The notes under the pieces: generated by a model
Seen by the model: the letters and a program-made list of their open reading frames with translations, nothing else
Databases searched by the model: none
What the model was told of the DNA's origin: nothing
Translations under genes and position numbers: made by a program
From: Nicoliella spurrieriana
Lineage (GTDB): Bacteria; Bacillota; Bacilli; Lactobacillales; Lactobacillaceae
Assembly: GCF_023380205.1 (NCBI RefSeq)
Contig: NZ_CP093361.1
Location: 620,001 to 684,000, forward strand
Direction: 5' to 3'
Length of the DNA stretch: 64,000 nt
Shown: piece after piece, positions 58,301-59,778 of the stretch
How positions within the stretch are numbered: the stretch's first letter is position 1
Layout: the number at the start of each line of letters is the position of its first letter

Positions 58301-59778
58301 ACGTTGCAAATTCTGCCGCGCAATCTGCCAAGGCAGTTGCATCCACGGCTGCTGATTCCGCAACCGTTGCTAGTGCGAACGCTTCCGTTGCCGCATCGAT
58401 CGCAGCTAGTGCTGCCAGTGCCGCCCAAAGCTTTGCCAGTGCCGGGAATGCTGACTCCGCTGCTTCAGCGAACGTAATTGCATCCACCCAAGCTGATAAT
58501 GCTTCTGCTGCTGCATCCCAAGCAGTCATCGCTAGTCAGACCGCATCGACTGCGACCCAAAGTGCATCCAGCGCTTCCGTGAGAGCCGCTTCTGATGCCA
58601 AGGCCGCAACCGATGCCATGAGTACCGCTTCGGTCGCTGCCGATGTTGCTAACAGTGCCGCTAGTGCCGGTGATCAAGGCTCAACGAGTGCAAGCAACGC
58701 CCTTAGTTCTGCTACGAGCGCCAACGCGGCTGCTTCGACGGCTGCTAGCGGTGCCAATGCCGATGCTGCCTTAGCATCCAGTTACGCTAGTGACGCTGCA
58801 GTGTCAACGAGTTCCACGGCAAGTGCTGCTAATACCGCCAATGCTGCGTTAGCTTCAGCAACTGCCGCTGCCTCTGCGCACCCAACGAACACGGTCGTTA
58901 CTTCTGCTACGTCCGTTGTAACTTCCGCTGCATCGGTTGCCAGCGCTGCCAGTGCTGATGCCGTCGTAGCGAATGCCGCTGCCCAATCAGCTAAGAGCAC
59001 CGCTGCCGCTGCTGCTACGACTGCCACTGCGCAACGGATGAACGCTAGTTCTGCTGTTAGTGCTGCGACCTCTGCTGCTCAGATGGCCCAAAGCTACGCT
59101 GCTGCCGGCAATGCTGACTCCGCTGCCTCTGCGAACGTGGTCGCAGCATCACAAGCCGTCCTTGCAAGTAGCGCTGCCAGCGTTGCGGTCGTTGCTAGTC
59201 AAACCGCATCGACTGCGACCCAGAGTGCATCGAGTGCCGCTGCTAGAGCTGCTTCCGATGCCCAAGTCGCCATTGCTGCTGCTAATACTGCCACTACTGC
59301 CGGGAGCGTTGCTACTACCGCTGCTAGTGCAGGGGATGCTGAATCCAGTAGCGCTACCACTGCTTCATCTGAAGCAGCGAGTGCCAATACCGCTGCCAGC
59401 ACCGCCGCTAGTGGGGCGAACACGAATGCTAGCCTAGCATCCAGCTATGCAAGCATTGCTAGTTCCGCTAATAGTGACGTTACCAGCGATAACAGTACGG
59501 CTACTAGCGCAATGACGTCTGCTAACAGTTATGCCGCTGCGCATCCTGCTAACCCGATCATCAAGTCCGCAGCTTCAGTGGCTACCTCCGCCACTGCGGT
59601 GACCAGTGCTGCCCACTCAGATGCGAGCGCTGCCAACGTGGTTGCTCAATCTGCCAATAGTGTGGCTAGTGCCGCTGCCCAATCGGCAACTGCCCAAAGC
59701 ACGCTTGCTAGTTCGGCTGCCGCTGCTGCCAGTGTTGCTGCTGAAAATGCAGAGCTACGCTGCTGCTGGGAACACTAG
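19303..59778 (+). CDS. Adhesin B, main open frame (body of the giant SRR protein)
   Basis: This is the frame-1 body of adhesin B, about 13,490 codons counted from GTG 19303. The frame is actually open from 18886, and the GTG (a Val inside SVASSA) is not a credible start. It holds the Tyr-motif domain, the beta-solenoid binding region and about 37.5 kb of Ala/Ser stalk. The last residues, NAELRCCWEH, do not fit the repeat. They contain what appear to be the only Cys residues of the protein and are the out-of-frame tail produced by the 2-base deletion near 59750. The normal sequence at this point of the unit is NAKSYAAAGN. Function as for the whole gene: probably a wall-displayed adhesin with a carbohydrate-binding head. 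Regulation is not visible. Confidence 0.8.
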   Translation: MASSATNAQKSSAADGDSSSDEMTISLSSTASIDAVELDQDVMDRMLGTDNTTSGSSSSDQSAESSAAYSIAYSAFSAGSTYTSSNADSAVTSAISNASVAYSAYSSAFSAGFSAASSAALAGKNPNNSSTSGYTDGLNAYYATNAGAVAAWNSLHPDDLKSADLAASFTASNAYYVAGYNATIDGYNKYNALNASAGTQSGSAIYGSGGLGQQTSVTSGSVNRNTSAQVVNSPSDSAEASSGNYVQQGTAGNLTGTGINTAAPTQSLAYNYAVDYFLGRQGAYDAETGRWNGADGSGAYTVLNTNTNNPYIQAYNGAQAAINNEQSGNFFAVTNLTAAQQSANSTNYNYGYNDVANKVNNQNIYFVTYNTSNANITSFFYRAPNGYTELRFTSDYNANPADITAYTSMPNTNMVINGANHIVDMQKWHYDPHNPASLTIENMAKMYAYNIYGPINLYDSGSGSLTYRNVNFEGSQLFYGPNLPNVYIDGGVSAISEGKYTSPFNKNFGTQNNNQQNMQVSTLELLPNSYYYGKTEQGNNIELGKNLVLDQGSTMYLVPRGRGGENAGSGGDRGLVVNGSVTINKNANLTAAPGDGGADAFVVNNGGSVTINGGSMNSIYNYNPTDNNPTWIQGNVMVKDGGTITAHATSSANNYNGDLFTISNGATLSIQNRGSLQIYSDGTNTNSGMTLLNNSGTVTINNPGKDIILSKNGLNGNATANGSAGKFFNTSPILAYSVIGQVDKVSDTKPQYMVKINGTNGNVVQVYNQSGQTVADQTITSFDNSNSQYLSFKAVPTVFITGSPALSADPSAASKYDINTTLQLTNINSTDGYVYVRVQTNGTDEKPAAGDNPGNASLTNGMLQDPSQPVDNGQDSDYRNAYTTAIPVSAFTKTGDGTYTYSYSHAINAVTVAPTDVIVTAQYQVTNSSTEIKNSGSNTVITNTTHNPATTPVQNNTTTVSGKITDNIIVPNNTVKYNTSAQTANSSTASYASLAASVASAATSYSSVASSASSVVNTYSSSAQSFTSAQNANLASDSSLSSAVSSASTAISSYSVDASKQSSIASSASSAASSALSAALSYSATASTAASVTSSAIAAFNSAASLSPQASVASAQTPISSSALSAASAAASAASAALASSASVNSINTDGQKAALQAINDQRSAEIQGYVITSAAASLAKSLANKASSENSQIASNSANTSNQSLAVASIANLYPSDSAIKSAQSTASSASLTMSSAFAAASSANNTAQFSQSQAIAASSTVSLLSATVSSAYSVFSYQISLAQSYASNGDLSNAQNAQSTASSAYYDSSAVSDRAALSSANQAAITANSATSSAEVIVADNLKSANAAATDASNALSGANSAATSLANSVGSTANSTAASAASVAASNASSGASNAVSRASDASVNASSAAINNSVASSAASDASQANSNTQSIAAKNSGNAPISSAASVASSENTIASSAASVASSANSDAQSAKSRADADNAKASTASSKANSASDNASSYSSAASSYAANSNQSAASSAASAASSAASDAVSAASDASNANSDAASASSAASSASSVAASAAVDASSANSVVQSANSFANSIFKGATTAANEAANYASQAKSSASQASDSATNSSNGANSASDAAGKYSSEASATSSQAAQSMSSIASAQTSINSLNSQASANPVVSSASSAISSAASVASSASKDATDASSSANSASFAASSYAASANAAAKSASEQASIASSAASAAASAASAGNTDAAQAADSSAKAAAASAATFNSSASAARDSAASEASVASSANSVASSASTAISNAASAASKAENDASLAVSAGDSANQQASSYVSNAEQASISASNAVTGSENGSIAASNAASHANSVSVTASSVAANNSTTSSSASLASSYASNAQNILNSNPSNSAVSSAVSDASSAASLATSASTDASNANSAAISAKTRADSDNAVASTANANASNAASAARSDSIAVSSAVAKGDSSAISTALSAASTAADSASTAADNAAKANADASSAASDADSASTVASSASVVASNAANSAKSAAQKASDIANGGSDAVNSADSAASAADSAAKAANTAASNASSGANSASSQANNYSSEASLASSQAAQSMTSVTTAQNEINSLNQSNAANSTVSSASATISSAASVANSAAKDATDASIAANSASVAASSYASTARSAASAANVQSSTADSAASVAHSAASAGNNSLASSAASTASIAANSAIADQHSAEDASNAADSQVTAGSTASANAANASIAISKAAIAASQAAADASSAVSAGDSANQQASTYVSNAEQASISASNAATGSENGSIAASNAASHANSVSVTASSVAANNSTTSSSASLANSYAADAQNILNSNPSNSAISSAVSDANSAASLATSASTDASNANSAAISAKTRADSDNAVASTANANASNAASAAKSDSIAVSSAVAKGDSSAISTALSAASTAADSASTAADNASKANADASSAASAADSASTAASSASVVASNAANSAKSAAQKASDIANGGSDAVNSADSAASAADSAAKAANTAASNASSGANSASSQANNYSSEASSASSQAAQSMTSVTTAQNEINSLNQSNAANSTVSSASATISSAASVANSAAKDATDASIAANSASVAASSYASTARSAASAANVQSSTADSAASVAHSAASAGNNSLASSAASTASIAANSAIADQHSAEDASNAADSQVTAGSTASANAANASIAISNAAIAASKAAADAAANVNSGSSANSEASTAVQNADQASINASSAAIGSSNGAIDASNTASHAASVASDVNSVASSNTATQSSAHDTSSYASTTSSLASANPDNTVVSSANSVASAASSAASSAASDASAASSAASSANSRVDSDNVKASSANVVASSAASAARSASTATSSYAAAGNSKSAQSEADLANQQASIATSAATDASNANADASAAASDADSASNTANTASSVASSASSAASSAASDATANVNQVTNDSSTASTAAANAAATATPVSSVASSAIISASAASSNAAAVKLASSAISDATNTASVAQSSVASMATNNPGNSAVNSAASVVNSAYNAASVASQDATMQNSVAQSASTTASAASSTASSANSAAAAAASQAAQQSIAASNAAKRGDASATSSAASAAQSFASQAVNESNTASQASASADAASIAASSANAAIAKDQTIASQAAHDGSSAAAAASNALDSGYATGASNAASRAAQDSSAAGQDLTSAQNNADAASKASVAASGDNDQASSFASAVNSASANVNSLNSNNSQNPVVSSASAAIASASVVASSASSDAVIASSAANSAKASADAAVDSAKAASTAASNAAVAASSYAAQAESAHGDSASSLASQAESAAADADAALSSANNASNAANSAAQSALSAAQRAASDQSAASNAALIASTAANDASNAISAGISSANSAVSSAGIVVTSASNAASNAANDTNNDSSATNTDSAQASSNNSVARSAANGANVDAQDASAIASAAPTNSSLSAFASQAASAASAAQSAASDANSASNDAYRASSTASSANSIAASADADVNSANIDFSSASAAEASAASANNSSAAASAASAATSAAIRASQGASNASSASSIADAASIAGSNAASRAAAANTAANSYSAIASSADSAANALNGATPSDSSAGSSMASNAVNTTSNAKDVTGPIVSSTSLAASSADSYAKIASDANSGAGDSSSVASAATGQVNSLASQYPQNVVVSSAASVASGANSTASSADVIAASANTVASTAKAIADSAANDASQQDSVAKSAAIAASASKAAASAAYAAGNYVAGNKFARQASQAAVDASAASTKAQADSSAASAAVIDASNAAASATSASIVASSAASTATSALSAANDAANAANGYASGAVNDAKRASSAASVAANNQNSASGVTSGVSNNSFDASISSDIASSAYISTSSAAAAANSAVSIANSASSAYSNDPLISSYASATKSAYSTASSANSVTSSANSVVQSASSAVDTAVASANNASSAASSAYVVASSAASAAVIAAATGNVSTASAASVVASQQASAAISAASSASSARSIAYSESQVASSAASVARSAAAAASAVNVIGSQNAASAQSRAASLDASNATLNSIRASNADSVAIVHSNNADSYARAASIANASAQSSNAQTSSAASVTSAASNAVNSIESTYPNNKVIAGAQSAASQAGSAAASASADGSIAANQASAANTAAQAASASASAAVQSANTANSIAASDASAKPYNSSAAVSAANAAEAANNSASVAETNASSAASAAQSASNRAATDSSLASSAAIAAQAAQNTAEAASQAIVTANSVAIDSAKGSTASSTANVDSSNVSSTASSMSSMANNVSSKNNDASNQATLASSAASVANSMAQSYPANPAIQSAAQTATSQANNASAAASVAASANYAAQSAESRVNKDSSVAASASSVASSAVSAISSASVAAQVAASNGDPSTASRESQVASVAAAAASNAAQSANAANNDASTAAKDMSSANSTANSADAAAATANAAASSANSFIHDIAGSGYDNVNSAESAAKAASIAASSAGNTAGSGNSGAGSYAAAANSASASVSASSQAANNSMGSITSAQTSVNSLQNANPSNAVVNSASSTINAASQSASAASASATSASSLANSASVAASSFASAAANAAQSASVQSSIASSAASAARSDADAGNLSAVQTDASNAIAAKSAADGFNSAASTARDSASSANAVANSQVNVASSAQSVVSSAASVASSAAAFASSNVSYVTDQSSTASSAASVASSANAPVSSVTSNTNSIVSAVSNDANSVKAASDATSASASATNSAASVVNSMVSANPSNSSLAAASSAASSAVAKASAASSDATVQNSVAQSASTAASIASSNASVASASASAANSNAAAESAAASSASVAGNSSAALSAASAAKSYASDAINASNAATAANSAASAAKQSADSASTAAASDAAAASSAASDAASAQSSAGSTLDSGFASNAGSDAIRASSDSNSVAQISAAVANADNDASLKSSQASVSSSQASDSTSAANSAAGVVNSIFNNNSSNAVIAQASSVASSAASVANAASADATSASADANQAKADADAALASATAASTAASNAASAANSYAAAASSAHGDAAKMLASQAASAAVNADTALASAQAASSAASNADSRASSASNRASTDASTAAAANNAASTAASNAVAASKAISNANGAQSLADGASQYVSAASVAQNSASIAASSAASNATNASKIAAGTTGDVAKVTSNSSAVASFASVNLNDLSVASASVTADGYSSTAASASAAGSIAASNANVDSSNAASFASQAASQYAAAVAASNAASSYASTAASYAIKGDSANASTAASQAISAVSAASNAAASGSSYNVQANSAALQATTESQNAANAKTATYNAANSASILKIGLASSIASVTDAASNVASNAQPVASSASSTASSASSGVVVNSQAANNSSLVASSANDSASTAATNAQNVADQTASIASANPTDSSISKDASIAASTAVIASSAASVALSASSQAWTDSSTASSANSIASSATVATNNYSAAALQNAASAYAASAAGNMASASFYASAAASAAAAAAAQAVIVNNASTAAAQAAKDASAAASLAKSANTVAQSANSTATSAGKDATKASSANSNNAGSGASAASSAASVAPGFASGASASASLANSYDQDASKYASAASVASYGASGSSSAASANSQYASSAVSANPSNSAISVAAGTINSANVVTSSASADASVANSQAVAAKAAADAASQSASYQSSLAQQAVSDVNTASASAASAYAAKDYAGGDSYAAAAVSAASSAASASASAAVAVSAASTAAQSASSAAVRAQSDSTVASSAASDAANAQATISNAISVQNSQVSAAASIANSASAAESTASDANTSAGRNNAAVAGNVSSTASTATSLASLASLASSQAIDANNASSVTSSIASAEQSADPATTAALNSDASVASTAAASAAAAKASADQFNASAAAASAAASQAAVSAASARDAASVANNSASSYASQAASAAKAGDSSAADNFNAQATAAANEVVTQNSNAQVAAASVAAASSAASIAASNAASASSVASQASSTASSATSDAQSRAASYDANQSKLRASNASSATDSHATSVNANSGAVANDTSAASSAVSAINQSVINASSAAQAAAAQAAAHPQNSTIASAVSNANSASVVASQAASDAVVASGIISSASVTVSSASSVVTNAQTAASSAYSVAASAAADASNPSLAPDSRSAAKSAAASAADAAASQEQIASNAANAASNATDEANAAASRAKNDQSIASTAASQASDANNAASSAANAGTQGDSSANAANSEANSASTAASNAANGADSDAGRASSYASAASSSTSNVANNDSVASNAVVTADSFASANPTNKQVSAADSVAKSAAAVVSSAHDDANSANNDAQSAKSAASNAAASANSAATAASSASVLASSYASAAKSYASNGDQSAAANANASAAAQATDASNAAVQASAASKTASIAVQSASSAASRAASDQVVASTAASVASDAANNASNAANTGAQGITSANNAINSANSANTAASNAASGANANAVLASSYASDANVSTGSAANADTTATTASKAASAVASANPTNAAVNAAVALVSSAASVASSAHADANSANADAQSAKSAAATAATSANTQSINASSAASAANSAASAALSYAAAGNPDSASSANLVAAQQAATASTAASGAVAASIAASIATQSASSASVRAASDAAAAATAANIASAQNSIAAAAASAGSAGTNSANASSSEAASANTAASNAASGANNDANLASSLASQASASTSDVANDDSNASGNAKSANSYATANPSNAVVSSAASVATSAAATASAAHVDANSANSDAQAAKSAASVAAASANAQSSAASSAAAAASTAASNAKSYAAAGDSSDASTANSIASVQASTASVAASNAVVASQTASTAVQSASSASVRAASDANVADAAAQAASSANSVASSAANAGTQGSASASAALSSATSANTAASNAANGANADASLASSYASDAQVSTDTTSSADSTTVKVAKSADSYASAYPTNSVVSSAASVVDSAAATASSAHSDANIANTAAQSAKSVASAAAQSANVQSTTASSAASAAISAAQAAQSYAAAGNADSASAANVVASTQAATASVAASSAVAASQTASIAVQTASSASARAAADAKLASDAASAAVSAGSVASSAASAGDAGSSSANASSSEAASANTAASNAASGANNDANLASSLASQASASTSDVANDDSNASGNAKSANSYATANPSNAVVSSAASVATSAAAVVSAAHVDANSANSDAQAAKSAASAAAASANAQSSAASSAAAAASTAASNAKSYAAAGNADSASAADVIASNQAAIASVAASNAVVASQTASTAVQSASSASSRAASDAKVADAAAQSASSANTVASSAANAGTQGSASASDAISSANSANAAASAAASGANANATLASSYASDAKVSTDSTAAADSTAATASTAASSAASAQPNNTVVTSAATVISSAASVASSAHADANSANADAQSAKSTAASAAATADAQSINASSAASAADSAAIAAQSYAAAGNATSASSANVVAASQAANASSAASVAVAASLTASTATQSASSASSRAASDAKVATDAANVASAQSAILSSAASAGSAAISSANASSSEASSANTAASNAASGANNDANLASSLASQTSASTSDVANDDSNASGNAKSANSYATANPSNAVVSSAASVATSAAAVVSAAHSDANSANSDAQAAKSAASAAAASANAQSSAASSAAAAASTAASNAKSYAAAGDASDAATANSIAATQASTASVAASNAVVASQTASTAVQSASSASSRAASDAKVADAAAQSASSANAVASSAANAGTQGSASASDAIASANSANSAASTAASGANANATLASSYASDAKVSTDSTAAADTTAATASTAVSAEAAAQPNNTVITSAATLISSAASVASSAHADANSANADAQNAKSAAATAAATANAQSITASLAASAADSAASAAQSYAAAGNADSASSANVVAASQAVTASSAASVAVTASITASTATQSASSAASRAASDAKLATDAANVASAQSVIASNAANAGIAGSNSASSASSEAASANTAASNAASGANNDANLASSYASQTSASTSDVANDNTNTSTAATSANSYASADPSNAVIKSAASVVNSAAVVTSSANSDAAIANTAAQAAKSTASDAAASATAQSSAASSAAAAASTAASNAKSYAAAGNADSASAANVIASNQAAAASVAASNAVVASQTASTAVQSASSASVRAASDAKVADAAAQSASSANAVASSAANAGNQGSASANNEISSANSANTAASNAASGANANATLASSYASDAQTSTNSTANADTNAATASKAVSAEASAHPTNAVISSAANVISSAASVASSAHADANSANADAQNAASVAASAAASANIQSTNASSAASAANSAANAAQSYAAAGNADSASSANVVAASQAVIASTAASAAVVASQTASIATQSASSAASRAASDAKVATDAANVASAQSVIASNAASAGDAGSNSASSASSEAASANTAASNAASGANNDANLASSLASQASASTSDVANDDSNASGNAKSANSYATANPSNAVVSSAASVATSAAAVVSAAHVDANSANSDAQAAKSAASAAAASANAQSSAASSAAAAASTAASNAKSYAAAGDASDASTANSIAAAQASTASVAASNAVVASQTASTAVQSASSASSRAASDAKVADAAAQSASSANAVASSAANAGTQGSASASDAISSANSANAAASAAASGANANATLASSYASDAKVSTDSTAAADSTAATASTAASSAASAQPNNTVVTSAATVISSAASVASSAHADANSANADAQSAKSTAASAAATANAQSINASSAASAADSAASAAQSYAAAGNATSASSANVIAASQAANASSAASVAVAASLTASTATQSASSASSRAASDAKVATDAANIASAQSAIVSSAASAGSAAISSANASSSEASSANTAASNAASGANNDANLASSLASQTSASTSDVANDNTNTSNAATSANSYASADPSNAVIKSAASVVNSAAVVTSSANSDAAIANTAAQAAKSVASDAAASATAQSSAASSAAAAASTAASNAKSYAAAGNADSASAANVIASNQAAAASVAASNAVVASQTASTAVQSASSASSRAASDAKVADAAAQSASSANAVASSAANAGNQGSASASDAISSANSANAAASAAASGANANATLASSYASDAQTSTDSTATADTTAATASKAVSAEASAHPTNAVISSAANVISSAASVASSAHADANSANADAQNAKSVAANAAASANIQSTNASSAASAADSAASAAQSYAAAGNADSASSANVVAASQAVIASTAASAAVVASQTASTATQSASSAASRAASDAKVATDAANVASAQSVIASSAASAGDAGSSSANASSSEAASANTAASNAASGANNDANLASSLASQASASTSDVANDDSNASGNAKSANSYATANPSNAVVSSAASVATSAAAVVSAAHVDANSANSDAQAAKSAASAAAASANAQSSAASSAAAAASTAASNAKSYAAAGNADSASAADVIASNQAAAASVAASNAVVASQTASTAVQSASSASSRAASDAKVADAAAQSASSANAVASSAANAGTQGSASASDAISSANSANTAASNAASGANANATLASSYASDAKASTDSTATADSTAATASTAASAEAAAQPSNTVVTSAAAVISSAASVASSAHADANSANADAQSAKSTAASAAATANAQSINASSAASAADSAASAAQSYAAAGNATSASSANVVAASQAANASSAASVAVAASLTASTATQSASSAASRAASDAKLATDAANVASAQSVIASNAASAGAAGSNSASSASSEAASANTAASNAASGANNDANLASSYASQASVSTSDVANDNTNTSNAVTSANSYASAEPSNAVIKSVASVVNSAAVVTSTANSDALIANTAAQSAKSTASDAAQSATTQSSYASVAAIAASSAAAQAKSYAAAGNSEAAATANSIASQQASITSQAAAAAVVASQTASAAAQNASSASVRAASDAKLADAAASAASSAMVVGSSAANAGNQGSTSASNTISSANSANTAASNAASGANADAALASSYASDAQVSTNSTANADTTAATASSAVSAQASAQPANAVITSAAVVISSAASVASSAHADANSANADAQSAKSTAASAAATANAQSMNASSAASAADSAASVAQSYAAAGNADSASSANVVAASQAVIASSAASVAVFASQTASTATQSASSASARAASDAKVATDAANVASAQSVIASSAASAGTAGSNSASAASVEAASANTAASNAASGANNDANLASSLASQTSASTSDVANDNANTSNAATSANSYASAEPSNAVIKSAASVVNSAAVVTSSANSDAVIANTAAQAAKSVASDAAASANAQSSAASSAAAAASTAASNAKSYAAAGNADSASAANVVASNQAAAASVAASNAVVASQTASMAVQSASSASSRAASDAKVADAAAQSASSANAVASSAANADAQGSASASAAIASANSANSAASAAAKGANADATSASNYASAAQVATNSTAGSDSTAADAAKSANAAAAANPSNAVISAATVTVNSAASVASSAHTDANAANADAQSAKSTAAAAAANANTQSTNASSAASAANSAASIAQSYAAAGNVDSASSANVVASSQAAVASAAASAAVVASQTASTATQSASSAASRAASDAEVASNAASAATAANGVVSSAANAGNAESSSANASSSEAVSANTAASNAASGANNDANLASSYASAASASTNDVVNDTTSATAAAKSASSYASAHPSNAVVSAAASVANSAAAVVNSANTDASAANSDAQSAKSAASAAAASANAQSNAASAAAAAASTAASNAKSYAAAGDADSASVADVVASSQAANASVAASNAVIASQAASTAVQSASSASSRAASDAKIADSAASTAASANSTAASAVNDGNQGSASASNALSSATSANTAASTAASGANADATLASSYASAAQVSTDSTATADTTAATASTAASAEAAAHPTNAVISSAATLISSAASVASSAHADANIANAAAQSAKAVASAAAQSANAQSINASMTASAATSAANAAQSYANVGNTASASSANVVAASQAVSASVAASAAVAASLTASTAAQTASSASVRAASDAKVATDAANVASAQSVIASNAASAGDAGSSSADASSSEAASANTAASNAASGANNDANLASGYASAASASTSSVANDDGTASSAASSANSYAAAHSSNPIVSSAASVANSAAIVASSAHIDANTANVAAQSAKSTASAAAQSATAQSTLASSAAVAASTAASNAKSYAAVGNVASASAANVVASSQAATASDAASNAVIASQVASTAKQSASSAASRAASDASVASAAASTATSANVVASSAASAGDQGSASASDAINSANSANTAASNAAKGANAAATLASSYASAAVISTNSTAAADASAAAASTAASAEASGHPTNVIVTSAAAVISSAASVASSAHADANAANADAQSAKSTAAAAAATANAQSTNASAAASAADSAASLAQSYAAVGNATSAASANVVASSQAANASVAASVAVVASQTASTATQSASSASSRAASDAQVASAAANVASAQSVIASSAASAGDAGVNSAAAASTEASSANTAASNAASGANNDASLASSYASRTNVSTSSVANDNGTASSAASAANSYAAVQSSNVVVSSAASVSTSAAAVASAANSDATTANVAAQSAKSTASAAAQSAAAQSSAASVAASAASSAAAIAKSYAAAGNADSASAANVVASSQAESASAAASNAVVASQTASTAVQSASSASVRAASDAQVASSAASTAVSANSIASSAASAGMQGSASASDALSSATSANTAASNAAKGANADATLASSYASDAQGFTDSTANADTTAATASKAASAQASAHPTNAVISSAATLISSAASVASSAYADANAANADAQSAKSTAAAAAATANAQSTNASSAASAATLAASAAQSYAAEGNATSAASANVVASSQAANASVAASVAVAASQTASTATQSASSADSRAASDAKMATDAANVASAQSVIASTAASADDAGISSADAASNEASGASSTASTAASGANNDASLASSLASQTSASTSDVASDDSNTADAASSANSYAAANPSNAVISSAAAVVNSAAVVTSNARSDANAANNVAQAAKSVASAAAASATAQSSVASSAAAAASTAASNAKSYADAGNADSASAADVVASSQAATASAAASNAVVASQTASTAVQSASSASVRAASDAKAADAAANAASSANAVASSAASAGTQGSASASDALSSATSANTAASNAAQGANADATLASSYASDAQGATDSTASADTTAATASKAASAEAAAHPTNAVISSAATLISSAASVASSAHADANAANADAQSAKSVAAAAAATANAQSTNASSAASAASLAASAAQSYAAVGNATSAASANVVASSQAANASVAASVAVAASQTASAATQSASSADSRAASDAKLATDAANVASAQSVIASNAASAGDAESNSASSASSEAASANTAASNAASGANNDASLASSYASQTSVSTSDVANDNANTVSAVSSANSYASANPSNAVISSAASVVNSAAVVTSAANSDALIANSTAQTAKSTASDAAQSATTQSSYASVAAIAASSAAAQAKSYAAAGNSEAAAMANSIASQQASVASQAAAAAVVSSQTASAAAQSASSASVRAASDAKLADDAASAAASANAIASSAATAGTQGSTSASNALSSATSANTVASNAASGANANAQLASSYASDAQGSTDSTASADTTAATASKAASAQASAHPTNAVISSAAILISSAASVASSAHADANAANADAQSAKSAAAAAAATANAQSTNASSAASAATSAAQIAQSYAAVGDADSAASANVVASSQAVVASAAASVAVAASQTASTATQSASSAASRAASDAQLATDAANVASAQSVIASSAASAGDAGISSADAASNEASGANATASTAASGANSNASLASSYASQASASTSVTANADSTTASYAASVNSDAATHSSNKVVSSAASVVNSAASVASAAHSDANVANSAAQSAKAVASTAADSATVASANASVAASIAASAASAAQSFASAGNADSAASANVIASTQADNASAAASQAVIASQTASTATQSASSASVRAASDAKAATDAMSTASVAADVANSAASAGDQGSTSASNALSSATSANAAASTAASGANADAALASSYASDAAVSTSSTASAANTANAALASATAAASAHPTNTVVTSATSVVTSAASVASAASADAVVANAAAQSAKSTAAAAATTATAQRMNASSAVSAATSAAQMAQSYAAAGNADSAASANVVAASQAVLASSAASVAVVASQTASTATQSASSAAARAASDAQVAIAAANTATTAGSVATTAASAGDAESSSATTASSEAASANTAASTAASGANTNASLASSYASIASSANSDVTSDNSTATSAMTSANSYAAAHPANPIIKSAASVATSATAVTSAAHSDASAANVVAQSANSVASAAAQSATAQSTLASSAAAAASVAAENAELRCCWEH
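19501..19880 (+). other. Tyr-motif N-terminal domain of adhesin B
   Basis: Residues about 299-425 show spaced aromatic motifs: AAYSIAYSAFSAG, ASVAYSAYSSAFSAGFSAA, YTDGLNAYYATNAGAVAAW and NAYYVAGYNATIDGYNKYN. The Y-x-x-A/G-Y spacing resembles the Tyr/Gly segment near the C-terminus of adhesin A. A Ser/Thr/Gly linker follows (about 19881-20090), then LAYNYAVDYFLGRQGAYDA at about 20107. I recognise no named family. Regular helix packing of Tyr and Ala is plausible but unproven. Confidence 0.5.
20380..21500 (+). other. Pectate-lyase-like beta-solenoid adhesive domain of adhesin B
   Basis: Residues about 592-965. Rungs such as LTIENMAKMYAYNIYG, LVVNGSVTINKNANLTAAPG, VTINGGSMNSIYN, VMVKDGGTITAH and ATLSIQNRGSLQIYSDG alternate short strands with Asn/Gly turns. 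It aligns along its length with the first domain of adhesin A, including GSQLFYGPN, a GRGGENAG loop and NPGKDIILSKNGLN near the end. Family knowledge points to polysaccharide or glycoprotein binding at the cell surface. No catalytic residues can be assigned. Confidence 0.72.
21501..22227 (+). other. C-terminal part of adhesin B binding region
   Basis: Counterpart of 1001-1729 in adhesin A, with YMVKINGTNGNVVQVYNQSG, AVPTVFITGSPALS and YVYVRVQTNGTDEKPAAGDN. It ends at KYNTSAQTANSS, where the Ala/Ser stalk starts at the same residue in both paralogues. No distinct function is recognised. Confidence 0.6.
22228..38325 (+). repeat. First, heterogeneous half of the adhesin B Ala/Ser stalk
   Basis: About 24 units of about 650-690 bases, each opening with a P-x-N or NPVV-type motif (for example about 22950, 23640, 24300, 24985, 25665, 26350, 27030, 27735, 29050, 37669). 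Sequence is diverged between units, and several unit types match adhesin A in the same order. Examples are SAHGDSASSLASQAE at about 29260, a GNKFARQASQAA turn at about 30620, KPYNSSAAVSAAN at about 31922 and NGDPSTASRESQVAS at about 32563. The spacing before the regular array is 657 bases (37669 to 38326), showing that strict 663-base phasing starts only at 38326. Confidence 0.82.
24733..27465 (+). repeat. Near-perfect tandem duplication of 1,368 bases in adhesin B
   Basis: Copy 1 (about 24733-26100) and copy 2 (about 26101-27465) match almost base for base over 456 codons, i.e. two stalk units. Landmarks GDSANQQAS, NILNSNPSN, NGGSDAVNSADS and DQHSAEDASNAAD recur exactly 1,368 bases apart. 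Differences are a few substitutions, such as SYVSN versus TYVSN, SNAVSS versus SNAISS, and SLASS versus SSASS. The copies diverge immediately outside, so this is a recent in-frame duplication or gene conversion within an older array. Confidence 0.88.
59750..59752 (+). other. Site of a 2-base deletion that shifts the adhesin B frame
   Basis: Neighbouring units read GCC AAG AGC TAC GCT GCT (AKSYAA). Here the sequence is GCAGAGCTACGCTGCT, two bases shorter. Frame 1 then runs into TAG at 59776-59778 after a non-repeat tail with two Cys, while frame 2 resumes SYAAAGNTSAADSADVV at once. All later unit landmarks are displaced by exactly 2 bases from the 663-base register. No compensating indel is seen before base 64000. 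Confidence 0.93.
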
